DNA of 53,864 nucleotides from a virus. Positions 39,299 through 46,051 of this stretch are shown here, piece by piece. The translations under genes were made by a program, and so were the position numbers. Where the stretch lies: positions 1 through 53,864 of the IMG/VR virus record IMGVR_UViG_3300034068_000313, one strand, 5' to 3'. Each line of letters begins with the position of its first letter. Within the stretch, counting starts at the first letter, position 1. The notes under the pieces are model-generated. The model saw nothing but the letters and a program-made list of their open reading frames with translations. It was not told where the DNA came from and ran no database searches.

Positions 39299-40086
39299 TG
39301 TTTCTTATTTGCTTTCTCACGTAGTAATCGCAACGTGGACGTCGTCGTAGCAGTTGGGTTTCTAAAGCAGTCACGGAAGTATTCAAGGCGTTCACAATCT
39401 CTCAACAGCAATGTGATGTCGTTGTAAACCTTGCTCGCCTCGTTGTGGCCACAATGCCACGGCGACCTCTGCCAACCACGAACAGCATCAAGTACATCGT
39501 CCAGCGAGTAGTTATCTAACGCCCACTCAATCCGTTCACGACGCTTGTCATCAAGTTTGGTTCGTTTCGCTTGACGACCACTGCACTCAATCCATTCGTT
39601 GTACACAAGTCGAACATCACTTACGAAGAACTCTTGTTCAATTGGGTCTTGTTTATTGGTTCTAGTTAGTTCCGCATCTGTGCGGGTAGGGGTCGGGGCA
39701 TCTGTGCGGGTAGGGGTAGTCGCACCCGTGAGACCAGTACCCGCAAGCGTGCGGCTACCCTGTGCGTTGTCCTGTGTACGACGAACGATGTACAGATTGG
39801 ATTGCCACACCACTCCGTCACGACGACGAACAACAGTGAGCGCACCTATACCGACCAGTTCTTTGATGAACCTGTCGACCGTATCCGTCGACACTCTAAG
39901 TCTTGAACCAAGTGTTGCTCGGCTAGGGAACGCCTCACCTGTTGCGTAGTCCGCGTACCTTGAGATCAACGCATACAACCTGACAGCACCATGACTTACC
40001 TCAGCAACAATGACCCACTCAGGAATGATTGAGAACGGACCTGTATCGCTAACAACTTGATCACTTTGATATGCTTTGCTTACCAC
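39295..40086 (-). CDS. Replication initiator-like protein with N-terminal winged helix
   Basis: A 263-residue protein from GTG 40086, 5 bases after AGGAGA. Residues 15-100 are a winged helix (VRLYALISRYADYATGEAFPSRATLGSRLRVSTDTVDRFIKEL). A threonine/arginine/proline-rich linker follows. The C-terminal 100 residues (LDDKRRERIEWALDNYSLDDVLDAVRGW and CRNP-like end) match the tail domain common to phage replication proteins. It likely binds the phage origin and loads host factors. Confidence 0.7.
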   Translation of the reverse strand: MVSKAYQSDQVVSDTGPFSIIPEWVIVAEVSHGAVRLYALISRYADYATGEAFPSRATLGSRLRVSTDTVDRFIKELVGIGALTVVRRRDGVVWQSNLYIVRRTQDNAQGSRTLAGTGLTGATTPTRTDAPTPTRTDAELTRTNKQDPIEQEFFVSDVRLVYNEWIECSGRQAKRTKLDDKRRERIEWALDNYSLDDVLDAVRGWQRSPWHCGHNEASKVYNDITLLLRDCERLEYFRDCFRNPTATTTSTLRLLREKANKKQ

Positions 40087-40104
40087 TGACTCTCCTGTCT
40101 GTGA

Positions 40105-40144
40105 GAAGGCAGGCCACGTTCATCGGGACTCGTGGCCTGCCTTC
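40105..40144. terminator. Strong 14-bp intercistronic hairpin
   Basis: GAAGGCAGGCCACG (40105-40118) pairs perfectly with CGTGGCCTGCCTTC (40131-40144) across 12 bases. It lies between the DUF932 gene and the replication initiator gene, with no clear T-run. It may attenuate read-through or fix mRNA ends; a protein-binding palindrome or origin structure is another possibility. Confidence 0.6.
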
Positions 40145-40150
40145 GTCATT

Positions 40151-41149
40151 TCACGCGGGCTGTAGCCAACGGTCCATCACACGGTACACGCGATCGCTCG
40201 TCATGGTAACGGGCATGATGGATAGGTGCGAACCAAGTAACTGCTCTGACTGTTGAGCAGTTGGGTATTGGTCGCGTCCCCACTGTTCAAGTTCTGTGAT
40301 TGAGTTGTACAAGCCCCAAGCAGTTGAACGTTGACTGTTCGGGATTGTCTTGGAGTTCTGTAAGTTCACCAACACTTGAGCACGCTTCTCTTGACGACCC
40401 TCAAGTGCTCGACCTTCAAGTTCACGACCCTTTACAGTGAGCGGTGCGACGACATCCAACACCTGCTCGGTACGTTCACCTGTGAGTTCGGTGTTCAACA
40501 GTTTGTCGATTTGAATGTCGAGGTACTTGTAGTACGCCGAAGTCAATCCAAGAATGGACGCAACGTAATCAACACGGTCCATCACCTTCGACGTGTGACG
40601 CAATGACACCACAGGGCGTTCACTGTTCTTGCCGCGCTTCGTAAAGATGGCTCGTACTTGGTTTGTGCAGTGTGGGCGTAGTGGCGTGCAAGCAAACTTG
40701 ACTCCACTCGAACCATCAAACGAGTTCACAAAGCACAGGTACGGGTCGATCTCCCCTGTCTGCAATTCGACATCGAGTTTGCCTGCCATGAACACGGCAG
40801 CGCCACGGCGTAACACTCCACCGAACTCGGGTGACCAGCCAGTGAGACTCATGGCTTCGATCATTGATACTGCTTCACGTGTTTGTACTACGTGGTAGCG
40901 AGCGCCAACAGGTGCGATCGGTGTCAGTGTGTCCTTGCGGTAGGTGAGTTGATAGTTGCCAACCTTCTCACTCATACAGATCGGGTCCTCATCAGGCGAC
41001 GTCCACAACGTAGGGACTGACGCGTGCAATGGGTAGATGCCGACCTCAAAGTCGATACCTGCCTTAGCCATTCCTTCACTAATGCCTAAGCCTTGAATGT
41101 TCGAGCCTCGACGACTCCATGCTGGCTGACGTTCTTCTGCGGTAATCAT
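40151..41149 (-). CDS. DUF932 phage/plasmid protein
   Basis: A 332-residue protein with LTYRKDTLTPIAPVGARYHVVQTREAVSMIEAM and later RVIDRVDYVASILGLTSAYYKYLD, matching DUF932. Family members occur in phages and plasmids beside recombination genes; the function is unknown. It overlaps the RecT-like gene by four bases and follows AGGAGATAGAACA. Confidence 0.8.
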   Translation of the reverse strand: MITAEERQPAWSRRGSNIQGLGISEGMAKAGIDFEVGIYPLHASVPTLWTSPDEDPICMSEKVGNYQLTYRKDTLTPIAPVGARYHVVQTREAVSMIEAMSLTGWSPEFGGVLRRGAAVFMAGKLDVELQTGEIDPYLCFVNSFDGSSGVKFACTPLRPHCTNQVRAIFTKRGKNSERPVVSLRHTSKVMDRVDYVASILGLTSAYYKYLDIQIDKLLNTELTGERTEQVLDVVAPLTVKGRELEGRALEGRQEKRAQVLVNLQNSKTIPNSQRSTAWGLYNSITELEQWGRDQYPTAQQSEQLLGSHLSIMPVTMTSDRVYRVMDRWLQPA

Positions 41150-42072
41150 TGTTCTATCTCCTGTTGTGTTGTGGTTGTTTGTGATTTGCTTCCAAGCGTT
41201 GCGCGCTTTGGTTTCATTTCATCAAGCGCGGCGCGCATGGCGACGACGCTTTCGTGTGCGCCGAGGTCAATGTCTTGTACGACTTCGGCGTCAAAGATTT
41301 GTTCGACGTATTCGGTACTCGTTTCGATGGCAACTGTTTCAAGAGACAACAATGCTTCACGCATCATGGCGTCTAGTTCTTCACGGGCTACAGGGTTCGA
41401 GCCGCGCTCACCCCACAGTTCTTTCGCGAGGGTCTTGTTACCTTCACAGCACTCAAGCAGTTCGGTCTTCGCAACAATGGCACTGACCATAGGTACTGCG
41501 AACGGGTCGTCCTCAACCATCTCGCCTGTCTCATTGACGATGGCACCGAGTTCTTCGGGGACGTAGCCCGCACCAAGTACGACGTCGGGGAACAGGACAC
41601 GGCACAGAGCCGACACGGAACGCCACGTGAGCATCGCGTCCTCGTAGTTCTTCCAGTTCGTCTTGCCAGCCAGTCCAGCACGCTTGGCGTCAAGGGTTGT
41701 GAACTCGGCGATGTGCTCGTCTCCGTTGTCCTTACGATGACCAACAGCCTTAGCGATACGGCACGGCTGGTTATCTCGAACGCCGTCAAAGGTTGAGACG
41801 CTTACAGAGTGTCCGTGTTGCCGTACTAGACCGAGCATGGCTTCGGGACGTAACGACGCCGAGCCTTCGATCACGTGGTAGTTACGCATCGACGTCATGA
41901 TGTCCCAACCAAAGGACTGTCCAGCAAGGCCAGCCGCGATGATGTCGTAGTGCTTGCCTTGGTAGGCACGTGGAATGATTCGTGATTGAGCGAGTACGTC
42001 CGCTTGTTTCACCATGAGTGTGAACGCTGACGATGAGTCGGCGTACACAGTCAATGAGTTAGTGCTTGTCAT
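41146..42072 (-). CDS. RecT-like single-strand annealing protein
   Basis: A 308-residue protein with ADVLAQSRIIPRAYQGKHYD, AGLAGQSFGWDIMTSMRNYHVIEGSASLRPEAML and DAMLTWRSVSALCRVLFPDVVLGAGYVPEE. This is the RecT family pattern (a 'S..iP..y...' start, the iGk-like turn and the 'WR....R...PDv..G.Y..eE' end). It pairs complementary single strands in phage recombination. No paired exonuclease is obvious nearby. An AGGAGA site is present. Confidence 0.75.
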   Translation of the reverse strand: MTSTNSLTVYADSSSAFTLMVKQADVLAQSRIIPRAYQGKHYDIIAAGLAGQSFGWDIMTSMRNYHVIEGSASLRPEAMLGLVRQHGHSVSVSTFDGVRDNQPCRIAKAVGHRKDNGDEHIAEFTTLDAKRAGLAGKTNWKNYEDAMLTWRSVSALCRVLFPDVVLGAGYVPEELGAIVNETGEMVEDDPFAVPMVSAIVAKTELLECCEGNKTLAKELWGERGSNPVAREELDAMMREALLSLETVAIETSTEYVEQIFDAEVVQDIDLGAHESVVAMRAALDEMKPKRATLGSKSQTTTTQQEIEQ

Positions 42073-42165
42073 TTCTGTTCTCCTGTTTGTGTTGTCGGGT
42101 TGATGTGTTGATTGTACTGCGGGGGTGTAAGACTTATCGGGACAGGGAGTGTATTCATCTAAGCC

Positions 42166-42531
42166 TTAGCCGTTCCCTAGGACGATGAAGTTGGTCAAAG
42201 CCTGCAACGCACCACGGTCCTCTTGTTCGGCGATGTCAATGATTCGCTCGGCGTCGACCTTGAAGTCGAGGAAGTACGTGCCAGTGACTCCGGGTAGAGC
42301 CTCGGGTGGGCAGTCGGCGTCGTAATAGCCTTGGTCAATCCAACGTCCTGAGTCATCTTTGATTTCGATGTACGCAGTGTTGTCGAAGGGTTCACCGTCG
42401 GCGCTGTCGCAACGTGACAGGAGTAGGCGTACCTCTCCATCGTCGAACTTGAGGTCGCACGTGTGCGCGGCGACAAGTGTTGGCATCGCTTCGAGTTGCC
42501 GAGTGTTGGGGAGTTTGCGGTCGTTCCTCAT
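42166..42531 (-). CDS. Hypothetical protein
   Basis: A 121-residue protein starting MRNDRKLPNTRQLEAMPTLV, with CDLKFDDGEVRLLLSRCDSAD and YYDADCPPEALPGVTGTYFLDFKVDAE. It appears to be a beta-rich fold. It overlaps the upstream gene by four bases. The 93 bases downstream before recT hold a TACAAT box, which is a weak promoter candidate. Confidence 0.55.
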   Translation of the reverse strand: MRNDRKLPNTRQLEAMPTLVAAHTCDLKFDDGEVRLLLSRCDSADGEPFDNTAYIEIKDDSGRWIDQGYYDADCPPEALPGVTGTYFLDFKVDAERIIDIAEQEDRGALQALTNFIVLGNG

Positions 42532-42794
42532 TCGCCTGACTCCTTGGGGTAGGGCAACACGTTGTTGTCGTCGTCCGTCAAGACGAGTGTGTACTCGGCT
42601 TGAAAGAGTTGTTCTTCGATGTCCTCAAGGACGAGTCGCTTGAACTCATTGAACAAACCCTTGCGACCCTCGGGGCTGCACTCGTCCCACTCTTCAGTGA
42701 AGGACCTGATCAAGTGATCTGTCATGATCATTCCTGTCGCCGCGAAATGGATTGCGTCAGGCCACGTGGACGGATTGTTTCGCTCACTCGTCAT
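42528..42794 (-). CDS. Hypothetical protein
   Basis: An 88-residue acidic protein (MTSERNNPSTWPDAIHFA..., SPEGRKGLFNEFKRLVLEDI). It reads as a small helical unit ending in VLTDDDNNVLPYPKESGE. It overlaps the next gene by four bases. Not recognised. Confidence 0.55.
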   Translation of the reverse strand: MTSERNNPSTWPDAIHFAATGMIMTDHLIRSFTEEWDECSPEGRKGLFNEFKRLVLEDIEEQLFQAEYTLVLTDDDNNVLPYPKESGE

Positions 42795-42795
42795 T

Positions 42796-43389
42796 TCACA
42801 CCTTCACTTTCTTGTTGTTCGTCACGACGACTTCGGTTGGGCGACACGCACGGCACGTACCGTCCGTAAGGCTTGTGAGCCAGTAGTCGCCGTTGGCGGC
42901 AACGCCTTTGACCTTTGCTGGGAACTTCTCAATCAAGTCAAGCCCGTAACGAGTCACGTGGCGCACGACCATGATCTCTGTACCAACTTCAAGTCCAACG
43001 ACGGCTTCGGTGGGGAGTTCGTCCCGCGTTGCTGTACCGTCGGCTCGCTTCGCCTTGACAGGCTGCTTGAGTTCGACGCCTGCGTATTCGGCTAACTCGT
43101 TGGCGATACGGAGTGAGTGTCGAAGGCTGTTGCTCTTGCGAGCCGAGTCGGCGAACACGCCCGCGAGCGATGCCCACTCACGGACACCGACGATGAACTC
43201 GGCTAACTCGCCTGCCTGCTCGCGGCTGTACACGGTGACGAGTTGGCGCGAAGCCTTATCGACACTCATTGCCCATACCGTCGGGGCTGACTCTTTCAAG
43301 GCGTGCAAGTAGTCGACGATCAAGTCGCGGACCATACCCGGAACGCTGAACTGCTTGACCTCTTGACCTGCTTTGTTGATTGGCTGCAT
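42796..43389 (-). CDS. Hypothetical protein with possible KOW/SH3-like end
   Basis: A 197-residue protein from ATG 43389 (MQPINKAGQEVKQFSVPGM), 7 bases after AGGAGAT; a longer in-frame start reads only leader. Its middle is helical; the end (VVGLEVGTEIMVVRHVTRYGLDLIEKFPAKVKGVAANGDYWLT...CRACRP) is like an SH3 or KOW unit with a CRAC pair. No name is certain. Confidence 0.6.
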   Translation of the reverse strand: MQPINKAGQEVKQFSVPGMVRDLIVDYLHALKESAPTVWAMSVDKASRQLVTVYSREQAGELAEFIVGVREWASLAGVFADSARKSNSLRHSLRIANELAEYAGVELKQPVKAKRADGTATRDELPTEAVVGLEVGTEIMVVRHVTRYGLDLIEKFPAKVKGVAANGDYWLTSLTDGTCRACRPTEVVVTNNKKVKV

Positions 43390-43432
43390 GGCTATCTCCT
43401 GTTCTGTTGTTGTTGTGATTGTGAGATTCATT

Positions 43433-44011
43433 TCAGGCACCGACCTTCATGTTGAGGAGTGCGTCGATCTGTGCGAACGACAAGGTGATGGTGACGCCTT
43501 CGCGTGTGCCGTGTGGGGCGTAGTCGTAGTCACTGAAGTTCATGGAGACCTTGGCGTCAAGACCAAGTGCTTCGCGGACGCTCTCGACAACTTGCTTACG
43601 TGCTGCCCAACGCTCTTCGAACTCTGCGTCGTCGCCAACGCCCATGACGCGTGCTTTGGCGTCGGCCTTGTAAGTGGCGTCCTGTAGTCGCTTGGTCGCC
43701 CACTTCACTTCGTCGGCAACAGTGCCACGCTCGGTCAATTCGGTAATCGGGATCGACGTGGTGCTGTCGCTCACTGTGTACAAACCGTTCTCGGCGTCGA
43801 TGGTCAAGGTGCGGCAAACCAAAACATTGATTTGACGGTAACGAGCGCGAGCGCCGTATGTGCCACGGACTTGCACTTCTTTCTTGTCGAGCAAGATGGG
43901 GACGTAGGTGCCGCCACCGTTGTATGCGCTGATCTTCACGGTACGAAAACCGCCGTATCCGTTTGCGACGTTTGCTTCGAGGAGTAGGGCTTGTGCTTCT
44001 TTGATGTTCAT
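43433..44011 (-). CDS. Hypothetical protein, first gene of the early unit
   Basis: A 192-residue protein (MNIKEAQALLLEANVANGYG...) with TYVPILLDKKEVQVRGTYGARARYRQINVLV, and helices with acidic and lysine residues at DEVKWATKRLQDATYKADAKA. It is the first gene behind the promoter at 44.07 kb, with a CA-rich leader and AAGGA 10 bases before ATG. As the lead gene of the early unit it may act at the start of infection; function unknown. Confidence 0.65.
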   Translation of the reverse strand: MNIKEAQALLLEANVANGYGGFRTVKISAYNGGGTYVPILLDKKEVQVRGTYGARARYRQINVLVCRTLTIDAENGLYTVSDSTTSIPITELTERGTVADEVKWATKRLQDATYKADAKARVMGVGDDAEFEERWAARKQVVESVREALGLDAKVSMNFSDYDYAPHGTREGVTITLSFAQIDALLNMKVGA

Positions 44012-44056
44012 GATGTGGTGTCCTTTGTTGTGTTGGTTGAGTTGCTTACAAGTGAC

Positions 44057-44086
44057 ACACTACAACCGTAGTTTGACAATGATCAA
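44057..44086 (-). promoter_or_regulatory. Promoter for the early/metabolic unit
   Basis: On the minus strand: TTGATC (44086-44081), 18 bases, TAGTGT (44062-44057). Unlike its relatives, it is followed by a leader of about 40 bases and an AAGGA ribosome site before ATG 44011. The boxes match those at 4.9 and 33.1 kb. Confidence 0.7.
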
Positions 44087-44094
44087 CCTATCCT

Positions 44095-44116
44095 CAAAAA
44101 GACCCCGTATGCAGGG
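44095..44116 (-). terminator. Short hairpin with T-run upstream of the early promoter
   Basis: On the minus strand CCCTGCATACGGGG is followed by TCTTTTTG. The stem is weak (three to four pairs), but the T-run and position after the last late gene suggest late-transcript termination. It mirrors the site at 33.17 kb. Confidence 0.4.
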
Positions 44117-44250
44117 CTTATGCAGGCGCGCCAATGAGTTTTCGCTGTAGCCCCCACAGAATCGCCGACACGGTTTGCCCCTCGTAAGGCTAGGGCTGGG
44201 CCACGATCGCGCCCCACAGAGCGCGACAGCGTGGCATACGACGGAACTAC
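44095..44250. repeat. Intergenic boundary element, copy 5
   Basis: It has AAAAAGACCC, TATGCAGGG (44108-44116), CTTATG, and the distal GC-rich part (CCCCACAGAGCGCGACAGCGTGGCATACG, about 44212-44240) just after the last late gene. The first part matches copy 4 nearly base for base. It lies between the lysis block and the early promoter. Confidence 0.65.
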
Positions 44251-44432
44251 AGCCCGCGTATCAAAGCATCAACACGTGACTGCGCTACGTCCTCAGTCGT
44301 TTGCAACACTGCTTGCCACTGCGTACCACGCTTCGAGCAGTACCAACAATCGACGAACGCGTCAACAGACCACGTGACGTCACATGACTGACAGTGAAGG
44401 TCAGCGAGTGATGGTCGTGGAGTGGAACTCAA
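44247..44432 (-). CDS. Small zinc-ribbon-like protein
   Basis: A 61-residue protein with CQSCDVTWSVDAFVDCWYC, two CxxC pairs set for a zinc ribbon, then a helical tail (QTTEDVAQSRVDALIRGL). The likely start is TTG 44432, overlapping the previous gene by 32 bases; there is no ATG. It is the last gene of the late unit. Confidence 0.5.
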   Translation of the reverse strand: MSSTPRPSLADLHCQSCDVTWSVDAFVDCWYCSKRGTQWQAVLQTTEDVAQSRVDALIRGL

Positions 44433-44625
44433 GATGTCTGTCGAGCCGTTGTTGAATGACGCCGATGTCTTGACGCGCTAGAGACACTTCGGCGAACACA
44501 CGTTCTTGCTGACGCAAAGAACGCTCATGCTGGTCTGTGTTGCGTCGTTCAAGCCTTGTAAGAACGACAGTGAGTGGACCGCCTGCGCCTACGAAAGCAA
44601 CGACGACGGCAATCCACTGAGCCAC
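44401..44625 (-). CDS. Single-helix membrane protein (second holin-like)
   Basis: A 74-residue protein from GTG 44625, 3 bases after the endolysin stop. One hydrophobic segment (residues 4-22, WIAVVVAFVGAGGPLTVVL) is followed by a charged coiled coil (NTDQHERSLRQQERVFAEVSLARQDIGVIQQRL). This layout resembles XhlA-type or antiholin-like lysis proteins. Confidence 0.6.
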   Translation of the reverse strand: MAQWIAVVVAFVGAGGPLTVVLTRLERRNTDQHERSLRQQERVFAEVSLARQDIGVIQQRLDRHLEFHSTTITR

Positions 44626-44628
44626 AAC

Positions 44629-45378
44629 TCACGCACCAAACATCACTGACCAAGTTTGCTTGCCAACAATTCCGTCAGCAGGCTTCACGTTCTTCGATGC
44701 TTGCCAAGCCTTGACAGCAGTCGCAGTCTTTGCACCGAAGTCACCGTCAGCCTTCACACCGACCATCGCTTGCACAAGTTTGACTGCGTCACCTTTGCTA
44801 CCGACCTTCACGGCCTTACCCGGATATGCGAAAGACAAACTGCCCGACGCTGGGGCTGGGGCTACCTGTGCAGCGGCTGGTGCTGCGGAGTTAGGTTGAA
44901 TCGTTCCCGCTTTGATGCCAGCAAAGACTTGCTCGTAGTAGGCAGGGTCATCGGCGTGGTCGTTGGCGATCTCTAAGTGCCACCAATCTCCACCCGGTGT
45001 TCCGATGGTTGGCTTGTCGTAAACCTTCCAAGCCATACGGTCACACTTCCATCCACGACCGTGAGGTGCGAGGAAGTAGTCATGCAACTCTTCAATGAAC
45101 AACACTTCGGAGTACGCAACAAGAAAGTCAAGCACTTCCAAAGCGGCCTTGTAGTTGCCGTACCCTTTACCACTGCTCAGGCGACGCCAAGATATGTCTG
45201 CGGCACGACCTGTTCCGTGAACTGAGGGTCGACCTGAACCTCGTGATGCTCGAACAACCCACGTGCCGTTGTTACTGATCGCACCGTTGAAGTGAGCGCA
45301 CAAGAGTTGCACGAGTTTCTCTGTACCCATGCGCTTGCCTGTGGCGTCTTTGTCCCAGCCTGTATATTTGCGAGCCAT
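44629..45378 (-). CDS. Endolysin: M15 peptidase plus peptidoglycan-binding domain
   Basis: A 249-residue lysis enzyme. The N-terminal ~160 residues are an M15-type zinc peptidase with SVHGTGRAADISW (H-x6-D) and DWWHLEI, the three metal ligands. After an alanine/proline linker (NSAAPAAAQVAPAPA), the C-terminal part (AVKVGSKGDAVKLVQAMVG...GIVGKQTWSVMF) is a peptidoglycan-binding domain. It would cut peptide stems in the cell wall. It sits between holin genes. Confidence 0.88.
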   Translation of the reverse strand: MARKYTGWDKDATGKRMGTEKLVQLLCAHFNGAISNNGTWVVRASRGSGRPSVHGTGRAADISWRRLSSGKGYGNYKAALEVLDFLVAYSEVLFIEELHDYFLAPHGRGWKCDRMAWKVYDKPTIGTPGGDWWHLEIANDHADDPAYYEQVFAGIKAGTIQPNSAAPAAAQVAPAPASGSLSFAYPGKAVKVGSKGDAVKLVQAMVGVKADGDFGAKTATAVKAWQASKNVKPADGIVGKQTWSVMFGA

Positions 45379-45379
45379 G

Positions 45380-45793
45380 TTATTTCTCTTTCTTTCCGGA
45401 CTGCTTCTTCACTGCTGGCTTCTTGGTAGCCGTCACAGGGGTAGTAGAGACCTTCTTGACAGGTCGTTTCTGTGTTGGTGCTGGTTCGACAACGCGTACC
45501 TCAAACGGAACCTCAACACGTTCGACAACACGCTTGACACGCTCGTAGCCGACACGTAGTACAGAAGCAGACGAGTCACCGACAGGAAGGTTGATAGCCG
45601 CAAGGCTTTTCACCACTGACAGTGCAGCGGGTAAAGCGGACAAAGCACACGTCTTCAAGACGGATAGGTCGGCAACCTCGGTGAAACCTGTGTTCGCGGC
45701 TACTAGCAGGCCAGCAAACACTTGAACGTACGTTGCGACGGCACGTTCAAGAACGTCCTGAACACTTCGCACTAATGGGGTCTTAGTGGTCAT
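45380..45793 (-). CDS. Holin, r1t-like
   Basis: A 137-residue protein. Two hydrophobic stretches, about residues 20-36 (YVQVFAGLLVAANTGF) and 48-68 (LKTCALSALPAALSVVKSLAA), match the r1t holin pattern. The C-terminal third is very basic (KKVSTTPVTATKKPAVKKQSGKKEK). It lies directly before the endolysin gene. It would form membrane holes to time lysis. Confidence 0.75.
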   Translation of the reverse strand: MTTKTPLVRSVQDVLERAVATYVQVFAGLLVAANTGFTEVADLSVLKTCALSALPAALSVVKSLAAINLPVGDSSASVLRVGYERVKRVVERVEVPFEVRVVEPAPTQKRPVKKVSTTPVTATKKPAVKKQSGKKEK

Positions 45794-45917
45794 AGCCCGT
45801 CACCCTAGCGGGTTCAGGGTTGTTCTCATTGGAACTATCGCACTCGCCAAGGCTTAGGAACAACACAAAGACTGCGAACCACCAACAGACCATCACAAGT
45901 CTGCTTTCTCTGCTCAT
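45783..45917 (-). CDS. Tiny membrane or lipoprotein-like lysis protein
   Basis: A 44-residue protein: MSRESRLVMV, a hydrophobic segment (CWWFAVFVLFLSLGEC) and a polar tail. It starts in an ATGA overlap with the gene upstream and overlaps the holin by 11 bases. The cysteine after the segment is not in a canonical lipobox (LGEC). Its place suggests a lysis accessory. Confidence 0.5.
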   Translation of the reverse strand: MSRESRLVMVCWWFAVFVLFLSLGECDSSNENNPEPARVTGYDH

Positions 45918-46051
45918 GCAACCTGTTCCTCGGCGGGCTTATTTTCTTGACCGATGTACGCTTCAAGCAAAGCAATCTTGTGCGCTTGCTCTGCGATCTG
46001 TCGCAAGAGTGATTCGATAACTTTGTTTGCGTCTAATTGTTGGTCGCTCAT
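45914..46051 (-). CDS. Tiny coiled-coil protein
   Basis: A 45-residue protein (MSDQQLDANKVIESLLRQIAEQAHK...) with a heptad-like run of leucine and isoleucine (IESLLRQIAEQAHKIALLEAYI). Both ends overlap neighbours by four bases, which supports translation. It resembles small coiled-coil proteins beside tail fibres or lysis genes. Confidence 0.5.
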   Translation of the reverse strand: MSDQQLDANKVIESLLRQIAEQAHKIALLEAYIGQENKPAEEQVA

